A stretch of DNA of 37,480 nt from Thermoplasmata archaeon (lineage in GTDB: Archaea; Thermoplasmatota; E2; DHVEG-1). Numbering within the stretch: position 1 is the stretch's first letter; every line of letters starts with the position of its first letter. Shown in pieces: positions 24,902 through 33,179 of this stretch. The notes beneath the pieces are model-generated. The model saw only the letters and a program-made list of their open reading frames with translations. It was not told where the DNA came from and ran no database searches. Location: assembly GCA_020054475.1 (NCBI GenBank), contig JAHWGJ010000017.1:1-37480 (forward strand), in the 5' to 3' direction. The translations under genes were made by a program, and so were the position numbers.

Positions 24902-25900
24902 ATGAAAATTTGTTTTATCGGAAATATTTCAATATCATTTCAAAAAAATGATTATAAAATCTTAAATAAACATTTCAAAGTTGAATTAATTCAACCTCCC
25001 AAAAAAAAGATTGAATGGTTAAAATATCCGTTTATTGTTGCAAAGAAAATAATAAAATGCGATATTGTTTTTTGTTGGTTTGCGGGATGGCATTCTTTAT
25101 TTCCTGTACTAATATCAAAATTATTTAGGAAAAAATCTATTGTTATTGTAGGTGGCTATGATGCTGCTTATGTTCCTGAAATAAACTATGGGGCTTTTAC
25201 AAATTTAAAAGAAAGGTTACCAGCAAAATATGTTTTAAAAAATGTAGATAAGACTTTAGTAGTAGATCCTTCTCTAACAAATGATATAATCAAAAATGCG
25301 GGTATAAATGGGGAAAATATTGATTATCTCCCCACAGGATACGACCCCAATTATTGGGAACCTAAAGGAAAAAAAGAAAATTTGGTATTAACAGTAGGAA
25401 GTATAAACCATAGCGTAGTCAAGCGAAAAGGTTTTGTAACTTTTATTAAAGCAGCAAAATATGTTCCTAGTGCTACATTTGTTCTGATAGGGAAATTTGT
25501 AGATGATTCCATTGATTATCTCAAAAAGATAGCTCCGTCAAATGTTAAATTCACAGGATTTGTTTCAGATAAGGAATTGTTAGAGTGGTATCAGCGGGCA
25601 AAAGTTTATTGTCAGTTGTCAAGATATGAGGGTCTTCCAAATGCTTTATGCGAAGGAATGCTTTGCGGAGATATACCCATTGGCACTAAATATTGTGGAA
25701 TTCCAAGAGCTATTGATGACACTGGATTTTATGTTGCATATTGTGATGAAAAAGCAACTGCGGAGGCAATAAAGAAGGCATTGCATACACTAGACGAATT
25801 AGGTAAAAAGGCAAGGGAAAGAATTAGAGATAATTTTCCAATAGAAAAACGAGAAAAAGAATTAGTAAAAATAATAAATGATTTATGTGAGAAGAGATGA
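24902..25900 (+). CDS. GT4-family glycosyltransferase
   Basis: 332 residues, GT-B fold. The N-terminal half is weakly conserved, with VIVGGYDAAYVPE. The C-terminal half has LTVGSI, KGFVTFIKAAK, FTGFVSDKELLEWY and the donor-binding E-x7-E-like EGLPNALCEGMLCGDIPIG. It ends with the helix KREKELVKIINDL usual for family 4. No signal or membrane segment, so it is cytoplasmic. It lacks an obvious SD, and its start at 24902 begins MKICFIGNISISF. The segment near 25626-25705 is closely similar to part of the pseudogene at 25902-26232. Confidence 0.9.
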   Translation: MKICFIGNISISFQKNDYKILNKHFKVELIQPPKKKIEWLKYPFIVAKKIIKCDIVFCWFAGWHSLFPVLISKLFRKKSIVIVGGYDAAYVPEINYGAFTNLKERLPAKYVLKNVDKTLVVDPSLTNDIIKNAGINGENIDYLPTGYDPNYWEPKGKKENLVLTVGSINHSVVKRKGFVTFIKAAKYVPSATFVLIGKFVDDSIDYLKKIAPSNVKFTGFVSDKELLEWYQRAKVYCQLSRYEGLPNALCEGMLCGDIPIGTKYCGIPRAIDDTGFYVAYCDEKATAEAIKKALHTLDELGKKARERIRDNFPIEKREKELVKIINDLCEKR

Positions 25901-25901
25901 A

Positions 25902-26232
25902 ATGAAAATTTTATTACTTAAAACATGGTTAACAAATATCGGAAACGGTTTTATAGATTTGGGAGCTAAAGCATGTTTAAGAAAAGCTTTTCCAAATGCA
26001 CTTTGTGAAGCCATGCTGTGCGAATGTATTCCAATTGGTTCGTTCCATAATGGAATATACCAAGAGCGATAGCGAATACAGGATTTTATGATTCATGAGG
26101 GGATATTGAAGAAACCACAGAGGTATTAAACGAAGCAATCGCTGCTCCTATCAAAAAAAGGATAAAACATAAATTTCTAATGACAAAAAGAGAAAAGACA
26201 ATAATAAAATTATTGAAAAATATAAAAAATAG
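25902..26232 (+). pseudogene. chimeric pseudogene: pyruvyltransferase-like 5' end joined to GT4-like 3' end
   Basis: The first 31 codons (MKILLLKTWLTNIGNGFIDL and then GAKACLRKAFP) look like the start of a polysaccharide pyruvyltransferase-family protein. At FPNALCEAMLC the sequence becomes the C-terminal half of a GT4 enzyme, paralogous to the preceding gene (LPNALCEGMLC). The join lies at the shared TTCCAAATGC. A two-base (TA) insertion near 26058 shifts the frame. The other frame continues PRAIANTGFYDS, then a TGA, then GDIEETTEVLNEAIAAPIKK and a degenerate GT4 tail. At least three lesions, so it is not functional as either enzyme, although a 57-residue product from 25902 could still be made. 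Confidence 0.75.
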
Positions 26233-26274
26233 GAATAAAGAATTATTGATCATAAAATTTAATAAGGTTTTACA

Positions 26275-27258
26275 TTGGCAAAAGAAAAAAGTTCTATCAG
26301 AAAGATTGCTTATTTAAGCACATCAAAGTGTAATAGTAAATGTGTTATGTGTAATATACATGCCAAAAAACCTACAAAAGATCTCACCCCTAAACAACTT
26401 AAAAAAATCCTTTCAGATCCTCTTTTTAAGAATGTAAAAGTTATTGGAGTATCTGGAGGTGAACCATCACTTCATAAAAATTGGAAAGAAATATACAATA
26501 CACTTTGTTCATCGCTGCCTAACTTAAAAGCAATTGGACTTACAACAAACTGTGTTAATAGTAGAAAATCGATAGATATTATTCAGTATTATTATAACCA
26601 ATCAAAAAAAAGAAATATAAAATTATCTCTATACATTTCATTAGATGGTGTTGGAGAAATACACGATCAAGTTAGAGGCATCAAAGGAAATTTTAAAAGC
26701 GCAATGAATGTGATTGATTGGTTAAAATATAGTAAAATCAATTTCACTTGTGCATGTACCGTTTCAAAAATTAATGTATTAAATTTAGAAGAACTGCGAA
26801 AATTTTGCGATAAAAATAAAATCAATATACGCTATAGATTGGCATCCAAAATAAATAGACTATATAATAACGATTCTCAAACATATCATCAATTGTCTAA
26901 AGAAGAGAAAAAATTTCTTATTAACTTTCTTTTAGAAGAAATACATAGACAGAAAAGAAGTTTGCTACAAAAAATAACTTATATTGTCAACAAAAAAAAG
27001 ATGAAAAAAGAAAAAATATACCAGCATATAATTTCTATTTTGAAAGGAAATAAAAGAACAAGTCCTTGTCCCCATAGTTTACAAGAAGCAATATGCTTAA
27101 GCAACAATGGCAATCTCATGTACTGTTCTGTAGCTTCAAAAATAATTGGAAATTGCTTAAAAAATTCTGCCAAAAATATATATTTATTGAATTTATCACA
27201 TTTAAGAGAATTAAAAGGAGAAAAATGTAAGGATTGCTCACATGACATTATTAAATAA
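26275..27258 (+). CDS. radical SAM protein with cysteine-rich C-terminus
   Basis: 327 residues starting at TTG (AAGG six bases upstream; a stop lies four codons before). The [4Fe-4S]-SAM motif is C19-x3-C23-x2-C26, followed by GGEP at 61-64. The C-terminal region carries six cysteines (265, 274, 284, 294, 318, 321) arranged like a SPASM/twitch auxiliary cluster domain. Such proteins modify peptides or sugars, for example by epimerisation or dehydrogenation. Position in a surface-glycan locus, with a 17-base overlap with a pyruvyltransferase-like gene, suggests sugar or glycan-peptide modification. The substrate is unknown. Confidence 0.85.
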   Translation: MAKEKSSIRKIAYLSTSKCNSKCVMCNIHAKKPTKDLTPKQLKKILSDPLFKNVKVIGVSGGEPSLHKNWKEIYNTLCSSLPNLKAIGLTTNCVNSRKSIDIIQYYYNQSKKRNIKLSLYISLDGVGEIHDQVRGIKGNFKSAMNVIDWLKYSKINFTCACTVSKINVLNLEELRKFCDKNKINIRYRLASKINRLYNNDSQTYHQLSKEEKKFLINFLLEEIHRQKRSLLQKITYIVNKKKMKKEKIYQHIISILKGNKRTSPCPHSLQEAICLSNNGNLMYCSVASKIIGNCLKNSAKNIYLLNLSHLRELKGEKCKDCSHDIIK

Positions 27259-28366
27259 AAAAGCATTAATGATTCATGCTTGGATGACCGGAAATATCGG
27301 AGATGTTCTACATACAAAACCAATTATCAAATACTTACAAAAGAAAGGATATAAAGTTCATCTTTCTGGTTATTATCCAAAAGAGAACTATGAGTGGGAA
27401 AATATAATTAAAATCATAGACGCTTTTTATAAAGAAGACGTAGTAAGAGACTATGATAGGATTAAAAGAAAAAAACTATTTTCACAATATGAAAAAGTAA
27501 TCTTTATCCCTGGACCTTATATCTCAAATATAGATAAAAAAAGAAAAGAAGCGTCATTAACAGATATTGAAATTTTATCAGAACTGCCGCAGACAAAATG
27601 TATTTTGGCTGGCCATTCCTTTTCTAAGTTAAATAAAGAAGATTTTGATATTTTAAAAAGGGCTGATGTTATCGTGTCTAGAGAAATTGAAAGTTGGAAC
27701 TATTTAAATAAAAATGGTTGCAAAACTGTATTATCAGCAGATTTAGCTTTTGTATATCTTTCAGAGATGTACAAAATTGAAGAAACCGTCCGTGAAGTAA
27801 ACAAAAGGAAAGATAAAAAATTATGTTTTTTAAGACATGACAATATAAAGTTAGAAGAGCTATTTGGAATTAACGAAAATAATTTAATAAAAACCATTAA
27901 GAAAATTTTAAATTGTAATTTTCTCCCACTCAAGGATAAAATTATAATAATTTTAAAAATTAGCCTAGAAAAAATTATTTCAAAAAACTCAAAAAATACG
28001 GGAATCTCAACAATATCATTAAAAGGAATAAATCAAGATAGCAAGATAGATATCAACATTGAAACATGTGATTTTGCAACATCGGATGAATTCAGGGACA
28101 ACCCAAAAATGGGAAAAGTATGTCTAATAAATAATTATAAATTCATAAATTGCAATAAAGTTCAGAAATTAATAAATGTTATACTTAAATATAATGTCAT
28201 AATATCTGACAGATATCACCCAGCAATAGTATCATTTTATTTTGGAAAAGAAACAATTTGTTTGCCGAGCAAAAACGATTTAAAAATGAGAGGTTTGGTT
28301 TTAATGATAAAAAATCATTCTATTAAAAATATTATTAAACTCGCTAAAAAGAGTTTAACATGGTAA
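27242..28366 (+). CDS. polysaccharide pyruvyltransferase-family protein
   Basis: 374 residues. N-terminal IHAWMTGNIGDVLHTKPIIK has the NxGD signature of this GT-B-like family. Mid-region: IFIPGPYIS, CILAGHSFSK, DVIVSREIESW and LSADLAF. Near the C-terminus, VIISDRYHPAIVSFYFG is the conserved phosphoenolpyruvate-binding-type motif (SxRxH). Family members add pyruvate ketals to glycans and give negative charge; some archaeal members have other roles. A middle stretch (about 235-290) is low-complexity and poorly conserved. It overlaps the radical SAM gene end and is probably translated with it. Confidence 0.82.
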   Translation: MTLLNKKALMIHAWMTGNIGDVLHTKPIIKYLQKKGYKVHLSGYYPKENYEWENIIKIIDAFYKEDVVRDYDRIKRKKLFSQYEKVIFIPGPYISNIDKKRKEASLTDIEILSELPQTKCILAGHSFSKLNKEDFDILKRADVIVSREIESWNYLNKNGCKTVLSADLAFVYLSEMYKIEETVREVNKRKDKKLCFLRHDNIKLEELFGINENNLIKTIKKILNCNFLPLKDKIIIILKISLEKIISKNSKNTGISTISLKGINQDSKIDINIETCDFATSDEFRDNPKMGKVCLINNYKFINCNKVQKLINVILKYNVIISDRYHPAIVSFYFGKETICLPSKNDLKMRGLVLMIKNHSIKNIIKLAKKSLTW

Positions 28367-28427
28367 TATGTCTTTTATTGAATATCAGTGTTCAAACATT
28401 CAAAAATATAAAGGATGCTCTTTATAG

Positions 28428-28607
28428 CAATTAAAAGTCGGTCGTCTTCTTAATAATTTATGGAATACTAAGCTAAATCCTCATGGGATCATCCCAATTA
28501 AATATTGCAATATTCCAGATCCTCTTTTATTCCAACACCCAAATTTTCCTAAAAATCTTGATGGGCGGAAACTGACAAATAATGATATTGGAAAAACATT
28601 GAAGTAA
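28428..28607 (+). pseudogene. open fragment, possible gene remnant
   Basis: Fifty-nine codons are open between two stops with protein-like composition (GRLLNNLWNTKLNPHGIIPI, then KYCNIPDPLLFQHPNFPK, then NLDGRKLTNNDIG). There is no start codon with an SD, and the preceding 60 bases are closed in this frame. I do not recognise the family. It sits after the pyruvyltransferase-like gene in a part of the locus that already holds two clear relics, so a truncated gene is the simplest reading. Confidence 0.35.
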
Positions 28608-28846
28608 GAAAATGATTATTTAAAAATCAACTTTATTTTCTATAAATTAAAAATTTTTTGAAAATCTAGATAAGTTTTTACTACTATATCCATGCAATTG
28701 CAATAATCATTACTATTATCACTTGCCTTCATTATCATCCATCACCTTATCAAAAATCCTTTTCAAATCGTCATTACTTTGACAGTTTTAATTATCACTT
28801 TTATTTCTTTTCCAAGTGTTTCTCTTTAGCATTTTGATCAATTATT
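28608..28846. other. intergenic region, no recognised feature
   Basis: A+T-rich spacer between the fragment above and the 3' end of the flippase gene. A 30-codon minus-strand frame (near 28655-28745) is too short and unsupported to call. Confidence 0.3.
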
Positions 28847-30361
28847 TTATTTGTGTCTAAATTCTTCTATTATATATTTTACCATCTTTCCGATGTTTAG
28901 TGTGTCCATGTAAAACAAAAAATCCTCTTTTTTAAATTCCCTAAATAAATAAAGAATCCCTATATATAACCCTAATCCAAATGAAGAAACTAGTAAAAGA
29001 TGATACCACCTAGCAATAATAAAAACATTATTAATATACATTAAAAATAAACCTGATATTATCGCTGCAAATGCATGAATAAAAACACTTTTTCCACAAA
29101 TGATTCCAGTTTTTTTCCAGGCAATTATTCGAATATAGATCAAACCTGCAATATATGAGATCACCGTCGCAATTGCAGCACCAGTAGCACCAAATCCAGC
29201 TAGTGTTAAACCAAGACTACTAATATCTCTAGGGATTAAAATAAGATTTAAAAATACATTTATCACAACCATAATTACAACTCTATTCCTTGAAATATTA
29301 GGCATATTCATTCCAATAAGTTGATTATCATAAGGACGTGATAATACCTCAATAAGTACAAATATTGGAAGAATCTGTAAAACAGAAATCGCAGGAAGAT
29401 ATTTATCACTAAGGAGAATATGAATAATTGGCTGCGCAAGCACAATCATTGTAATAATGATTGGGAAAACAATCATACTGAGATACCGTTCAGATTTTAA
29501 TACAATATCCTTAATTTTTTTTATCTCATTTTTTACATGATACTCTGAAATAGTTGGAAATAAAAGCATGCCAACTGATGATGCAAATAAAATAATAAAT
29601 CTTGATAAATTAAAAACCGCAAAATATTCACCAACTTGTTGAGAACTCCAGAATAATTGAATAAAGACTTTGTCAATATTTGTAATAATAATAAAACAAG
29701 AAGTTGCAATAGCCATGGGAACTGCAAATTTTGAATAATCCTTAAAACAATTATAAGATGGTTTATCCAGGGAATAATTTTTGAAATAATAAAAAGCAAT
29801 TAAAAAATGGAAAATCTCACCAAATAGATAAGTATAAACAAGTGCTAATGGTCCAAGATCGTTAATAGCAACATAAACTATTGCAATAAATCTTACAAAA
29901 TTATAGAAAAAAAGAGGTATCTGAGATTTAGCAATCTCCTTTCTAGCATTAAAAGTAGTAATCATTATCTGTGTAAGAGTAAGTAAAACAAAATAAGCAA
30001 GCATTACATAGATTGCCTGCTCATGAACAGGAGATTCAAAACCTCTACCAAAAACAAATCTCCAAACAGCAATTGAAATAAATACAAAACTTGCTAGCAA
30101 TCCTGCTAATGATATTTTTGTAATAGCAAAAGTGCTGATACATGTTCCAAGGTTTTTACCCTCAGAAATCTTCTTTATATGAGCTTGATGAAAACCAAGT
30201 GTACCAAATATAGAGAAAAGCGCTACAAATCCATATGCAAAACCTACAACGCCATATTCCCAAGGCTGCATATAAAGCGAGATATATTTAAGACCAATAT
30301 AACCTAGAATACCATTAAGGATTTGAATGAATATGATCAACGCTGATTTACGAGCAATCAT
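28847..30361 (-). CDS. polysaccharide flippase (MOP/Wzx-like)
   Basis: 504 residues with about 14 hydrophobic segments, beginning MIARKSALIIFIQILNG, the usual opening of O-antigen/teichoic-acid flippases. Landmarks: QPWEYGVVGFAYGFVALFS after the first helix, FGTLGFHQAHIK in the second loop and ASSVGMLLFPTISEYH in the middle. It should move lipid-linked glycans across the membrane. The frame can be extended 27 codons upstream, but a TATA box about 26 bases before this ATG puts the transcript start at or near it, so the shorter form is chosen. It closes the glycan locus on the opposite strand. Confidence 0.9.
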   Translation of the reverse strand: MIARKSALIIFIQILNGILGYIGLKYISLYMQPWEYGVVGFAYGFVALFSIFGTLGFHQAHIKKISEGKNLGTCISTFAITKISLAGLLASFVFISIAVWRFVFGRGFESPVHEQAIYVMLAYFVLLTLTQIMITTFNARKEIAKSQIPLFFYNFVRFIAIVYVAINDLGPLALVYTYLFGEIFHFLIAFYYFKNYSLDKPSYNCFKDYSKFAVPMAIATSCFIIITNIDKVFIQLFWSSQQVGEYFAVFNLSRFIILFASSVGMLLFPTISEYHVKNEIKKIKDIVLKSERYLSMIVFPIIITMIVLAQPIIHILLSDKYLPAISVLQILPIFVLIEVLSRPYDNQLIGMNMPNISRNRVVIMVVINVFLNLILIPRDISSLGLTLAGFGATGAAIATVISYIAGLIYIRIIAWKKTGIICGKSVFIHAFAAIISGLFLMYINNVFIIARWYHLLLVSSFGLGLYIGILYLFREFKKEDFLFYMDTLNIGKMVKYIIEEFRHK

Positions 30362-30382
30362 TGACCATGAAATTATTAATAG

Positions 30383-30393
30383 ATTATAAAAAA
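30383..30393 (-). promoter_or_regulatory. TATA box of the flippase gene
   Basis: TTTTTTATAAT on the minus strand is centred about 26-28 bases ahead of the ATG at 30361, with no SD in between. This indicates a leaderless message. Confidence 0.5.
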
Positions 30394-30542
30394 CTATGCG
30401 ATTTGACAAAATTAATAAAAATAGGATTTGAATTTTTATCAAATGAAAATATAAATATTAAAAATAAAGAATCAATATAAATTGAATATCAAATAACTAA
30501 TTAAATATGATACTCTCTATTAGCTATAATTGCAATCATGTA

Positions 30543-30564
30543 AATATAGGCAAACACCTATATT
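30543..30564. repeat. 8-bp stem hairpin downstream of the ATPase gene
   Basis: AATATAGG-CAAACA-CCTATATT is a perfect stem with a six-base loop, flanked by six C on the plus strand. It lies about 65 bases after the stop of the minus-strand ATPase gene. There is no T-tract on the transcribed side, so terminator function is uncertain. Confidence 0.45.
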
Positions 30565-30630
30565 CCCCCCTTATAATAATCAGAAAAAAAATTTATAAAA
30601 AATATTGGTATATCTATGCAAATATAAGCA

Positions 30631-31551
30631 TTATAAAGGAATTCGATAATGCCCTCCTTTTGTTTTAAAATACCTAATTTTATCATCTTTAATCCATCTT
30701 CTAACTGTGTCTTGATGTACCCCTTTTTTCTTTGCATACTCACCAGTTGAAAGAGTTTTCATAGTTTTATTTTCTTTATCTTCATCAATATTTTTACTTT
30801 TTTTATCAATAATTTTTCTAATAATATCCTTCCCTTTTTCTATAACCTGAATAGAATCAAGACCACCAATAGCATCTAATAAATTATCAATATCAATATC
30901 AAATTTAAATAAAGGAAGAAATTTGGAATCATAAGTAAGATGAGAACTTGGTATTTTCTCTCTAATATCAATAACTTTAAAATCAAATGATTCATCACCA
31001 TTCACATCAATAATTGCAAATGGTTTTGAAATTAGCATAACTCTATTATCTTCAGATTCTTTTTTTATTTGAATTTGATATGTTACAAGATTTTCTCGTA
31101 GGTCAGGCACTAAACTTTTTTTGGATTGACAGATGAAAACTATAGAGGCATTTAAATGCCTGATTATATAAGTTAATTGCTTCAGCATTCTCACACGTTT
31201 TGATGTTGCTTCAGTGGAAGATGCAAATAAAGCTGCTTCATCAAGAAATACAATATTATTTTTATATTCCAATAAACCTAGTATCAATTCACTAAGGCAT
31301 TTAACAAAATGTATCTCTGAAGGTTTTTCTATGTAATCAATACCAGATCTAAGTTTACCCATATCTATTGCTTTTTGTATATCATTTGATCTGAAAAAAT
31401 TTATAATCGTATGACAATTAAAACCAAGTTCAACAGCCTTCTCCATAAATAAACAAGCTTTATCTGTTTTACCAGAACCCATTGCACCAGTAATTGTAAC
31501 AACATTTCCTTCGCCAAATATAGTTTTAATAAAACCCTTTTTATTTACCAT
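30631..31551 (-). CDS. P-loop ATPase with C-terminal MerR/excisionase-type helix-turn-helix
   Basis: 306 residues. Walker A is GAMGSGKT (22-29), Walker B is NIVFLDEAALF (D104-E105), and R131-H with Q142 in FICQS forms a sensor-like pair. The strand order recalls Zot/FtsK-HerA-type packaging or conjugation ATPases (DEa...RH...tQ). Residues about 180-262 are a charged linker. The last 44 residues are a textbook small HTH: LSTGEYAKKKGV, DTVRRWIKDDKI, TKGGHYRIP. Joining this HTH to such an ATPase is unusual. It overlaps the preceding gene by seven bases. A DNA-handling role in a mobile element or a host locus-specific system is inference; no integrase or replication gene is near. Confidence 0.7.
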   Translation of the reverse strand: MVNKKGFIKTIFGEGNVVTITGAMGSGKTDKACLFMEKAVELGFNCHTIINFFRSNDIQKAIDMGKLRSGIDYIEKPSEIHFVKCLSELILGLLEYKNNIVFLDEAALFASSTEATSKRVRMLKQLTYIIRHLNASIVFICQSKKSLVPDLRENLVTYQIQIKKESEDNRVMLISKPFAIIDVNGDESFDFKVIDIREKIPSSHLTYDSKFLPLFKFDIDIDNLLDAIGGLDSIQVIEKGKDIIRKIIDKKSKNIDEDKENKTMKTLSTGEYAKKKGVHQDTVRRWIKDDKIRYFKTKGGHYRIPL

Positions 31552-31994
31552 TGGATATCATCACCCTTATTGACTTTCTTAGGTTTATATGATCTATCAA
31601 GATTATCCATTAAACTAAGTTTAGCTATTTGTGAAAACTTGTTTATTTTCTTTGAAAAAGAAGGAGCAATAAAAAATGCAACATATTTACGAAAACTATT
31701 ATCACTTTCAATATTAAAACCTTTATCATATGCATTAATTAAAAAAAATATCATGCTTTCTATTTTTTTATCTGATGGTTCAAAAATCGTTAACAATTGA
31801 TACATCCAATCACAACAAATAAGTCCAATATCTACTTGCTTCTCTAATTTTTCATCAAAAATTTTTTTCTCAGGAAAAAGCTTCCTCAATATATTGTCTC
31901 TAAAATTTCTACCTACATCTTGACCCATAGCACGAGCGATCTTTGCAACCTTTGCCTCGTTATCAATTTTCCATGGTTCGTTTTCTAAACCCAT
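31545..31994 (-). CDS. unrecognised protein, partner of the ATPase
   Basis: 149 residues, predicted mostly helical and soluble, with two adjacent cysteines (LICCDWMYQLL) and a basic tail (SYKPKKVNKGDD). No motif I know. It is preceded by one of the strongest SDs in the window, AAAGGAGGTG, and its end overlaps the ATPase start, so the two are expressed together and probably act together. It could be an adaptor that recruits the ATPase. No function is proposed beyond that. Confidence 0.6.
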   Translation of the reverse strand: MGLENEPWKIDNEAKVAKIARAMGQDVGRNFRDNILRKLFPEKKIFDEKLEKQVDIGLICCDWMYQLLTIFEPSDKKIESMIFFLINAYDKGFNIESDNSFRKYVAFFIAPSFSKKINKFSQIAKLSLMDNLDRSYKPKKVNKGDDIQW

Positions 31995-32001
31995 AATATT
32001 A

Positions 32002-32011
32002 CACCTCCTTT
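32002..32011 (-). promoter_or_regulatory. very strong Shine-Dalgarno of the two-gene ATPase module
   Basis: AAAGGAGGTG lies seven bases before the ATG at 31994. It is near-complementary to the whole anti-SD, unlike the weak or absent SDs of the leaderless glycan genes such as those at 16259, 17714 and 30361. Confidence 0.7.
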
Positions 32012-32270
32012 AAAAATTGATTTATTTTTTATTTCCAAATATATCTGTATTCAAAAGATAGATCAAAATTAGTTCTTTAAATAAACATAATCTATAGTAT
32101 TTGAAAATCTACAGAAAAATAACCAATTTTTCTAAACAAATTTTTTTTACAATCCGTATATAAGTATATAGCTATAATTATTTAAATAAATTCTCACTAA
32201 AATACAGAATATATAAAGAAATTTATAATTTGAATTTCTGCTAAAAATATTACTTAAAAAGTATCATATT

Positions 32271-33128
32271 CTAATTTAAAAATAGAAGTGAGTATTTACC
32301 CTTTTCAACCATCTTCTTCTTAAAATTTTTAACAGGGAAACCGAATAAGCCTTTTTCTTTTTGTTCGCGACCAAAAATTATCAAATTAGCGTTAACATTG
32401 GAAGCAGCATTTAAAGTCTCCCGAAGAAGATTACCTTTAATTAATTTTACATTAATTTTTCTTTTTTGCATATCATTTACAAAATTTTGACCAGTAAAAA
32501 CTAGGTCTCTCTCAGATTTTTTGGAAGAACGGACTCCATCATCACTTACCTCAACATTATCCTCAGTATCCACAATATAGGCCATATTCAACTTCCAACC
32601 AAGAACCTTAGATAGTTTAATACTAAAATCAGGTACTTTTTTATTAGGAGCAAGATTAGAACAAACCGCAAGTATAGAACCAGTCTCTCCTACCATCTTC
32701 ACCCATACAGGAATATTTATCTCCTCAAATAGACGATAAGTTAGAGTACTTCCTTTTTGAAAACCCATAAGCACTAAATCATACTCATTTTTCTTTGTCT
32801 CATTTTTAATGATGGTACTAAATTCTCCTCTAACCGTTTTTTTAGTGAAACTAATTTTTTGATTATCAAATAAAAACTTTGCATAATCAAAAATAATAAT
32901 ATCAGCAGTAAGCTTCTGTTTACCAATTATATCCTGCTTGGTATCATTTTTATCATAATATGTCCTAAAACCATTTGATTGCTTATCAATCTGATCAAGG
33001 GTTTTCTCTTCAATAATATAAACCAGATTTATTTTACATTTAAATTTAGTAGCAAGAAAAACACTAAAATTTAAAACATGTTTAGGATAAAACTCAGATG
33101 ATATTGGTATTAATATATTCTTAAACAT
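32271..33128 (-). CDS. tandem universal stress protein (UspA fold)
   Basis: 285 residues from MFKNILIPISSEF, the standard Usp opening (a TTG at 33149 would add seven residues). Two Usp-like halves: 1 to about 150, ending DLVLMGFQKGSTLTYRLFEE, and about 155-285, ending ANLIIFGREQKEKGLFGFPV. The ATP-binding G-x2-G-x9-G-S/T motif is not intact in either half, so nucleotide binding is doubtful. Usp domains are frequent partners of transporters in archaea. This gene ends the sulfate operon, 51 bases after the anion transporter, so it may regulate that carrier. Confidence 0.82.
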   Translation of the reverse strand: MFKNILIPISSEFYPKHVLNFSVFLATKFKCKINLVYIIEEKTLDQIDKQSNGFRTYYDKNDTKQDIIGKQKLTADIIIFDYAKFLFDNQKISFTKKTVRGEFSTIIKNETKKNEYDLVLMGFQKGSTLTYRLFEEINIPVWVKMVGETGSILAVCSNLAPNKKVPDFSIKLSKVLGWKLNMAYIVDTEDNVEVSDDGVRSSKKSERDLVFTGQNFVNDMQKRKINVKLIKGNLLRETLNAASNVNANLIIFGREQKEKGLFGFPVKNFKKKMVEKGKYSLLFLN

Positions 33129-33179
33129 ACATCCATCCGCCCCTTTCAATTAAATCATATTTAGCCATATTCAATATTT

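Noticed and set aside
28847-30442. Longer flippase form starting 27 codons upstream of 30361
   Set aside because: The extra part contains the TATA box that would drive the shorter form and does not match usual flippase N-termini.
30558-30743. Minus-strand 61-residue open frame
   Set aside because: It overlaps the 3' end of the ATPase gene in another frame and has no family signature.
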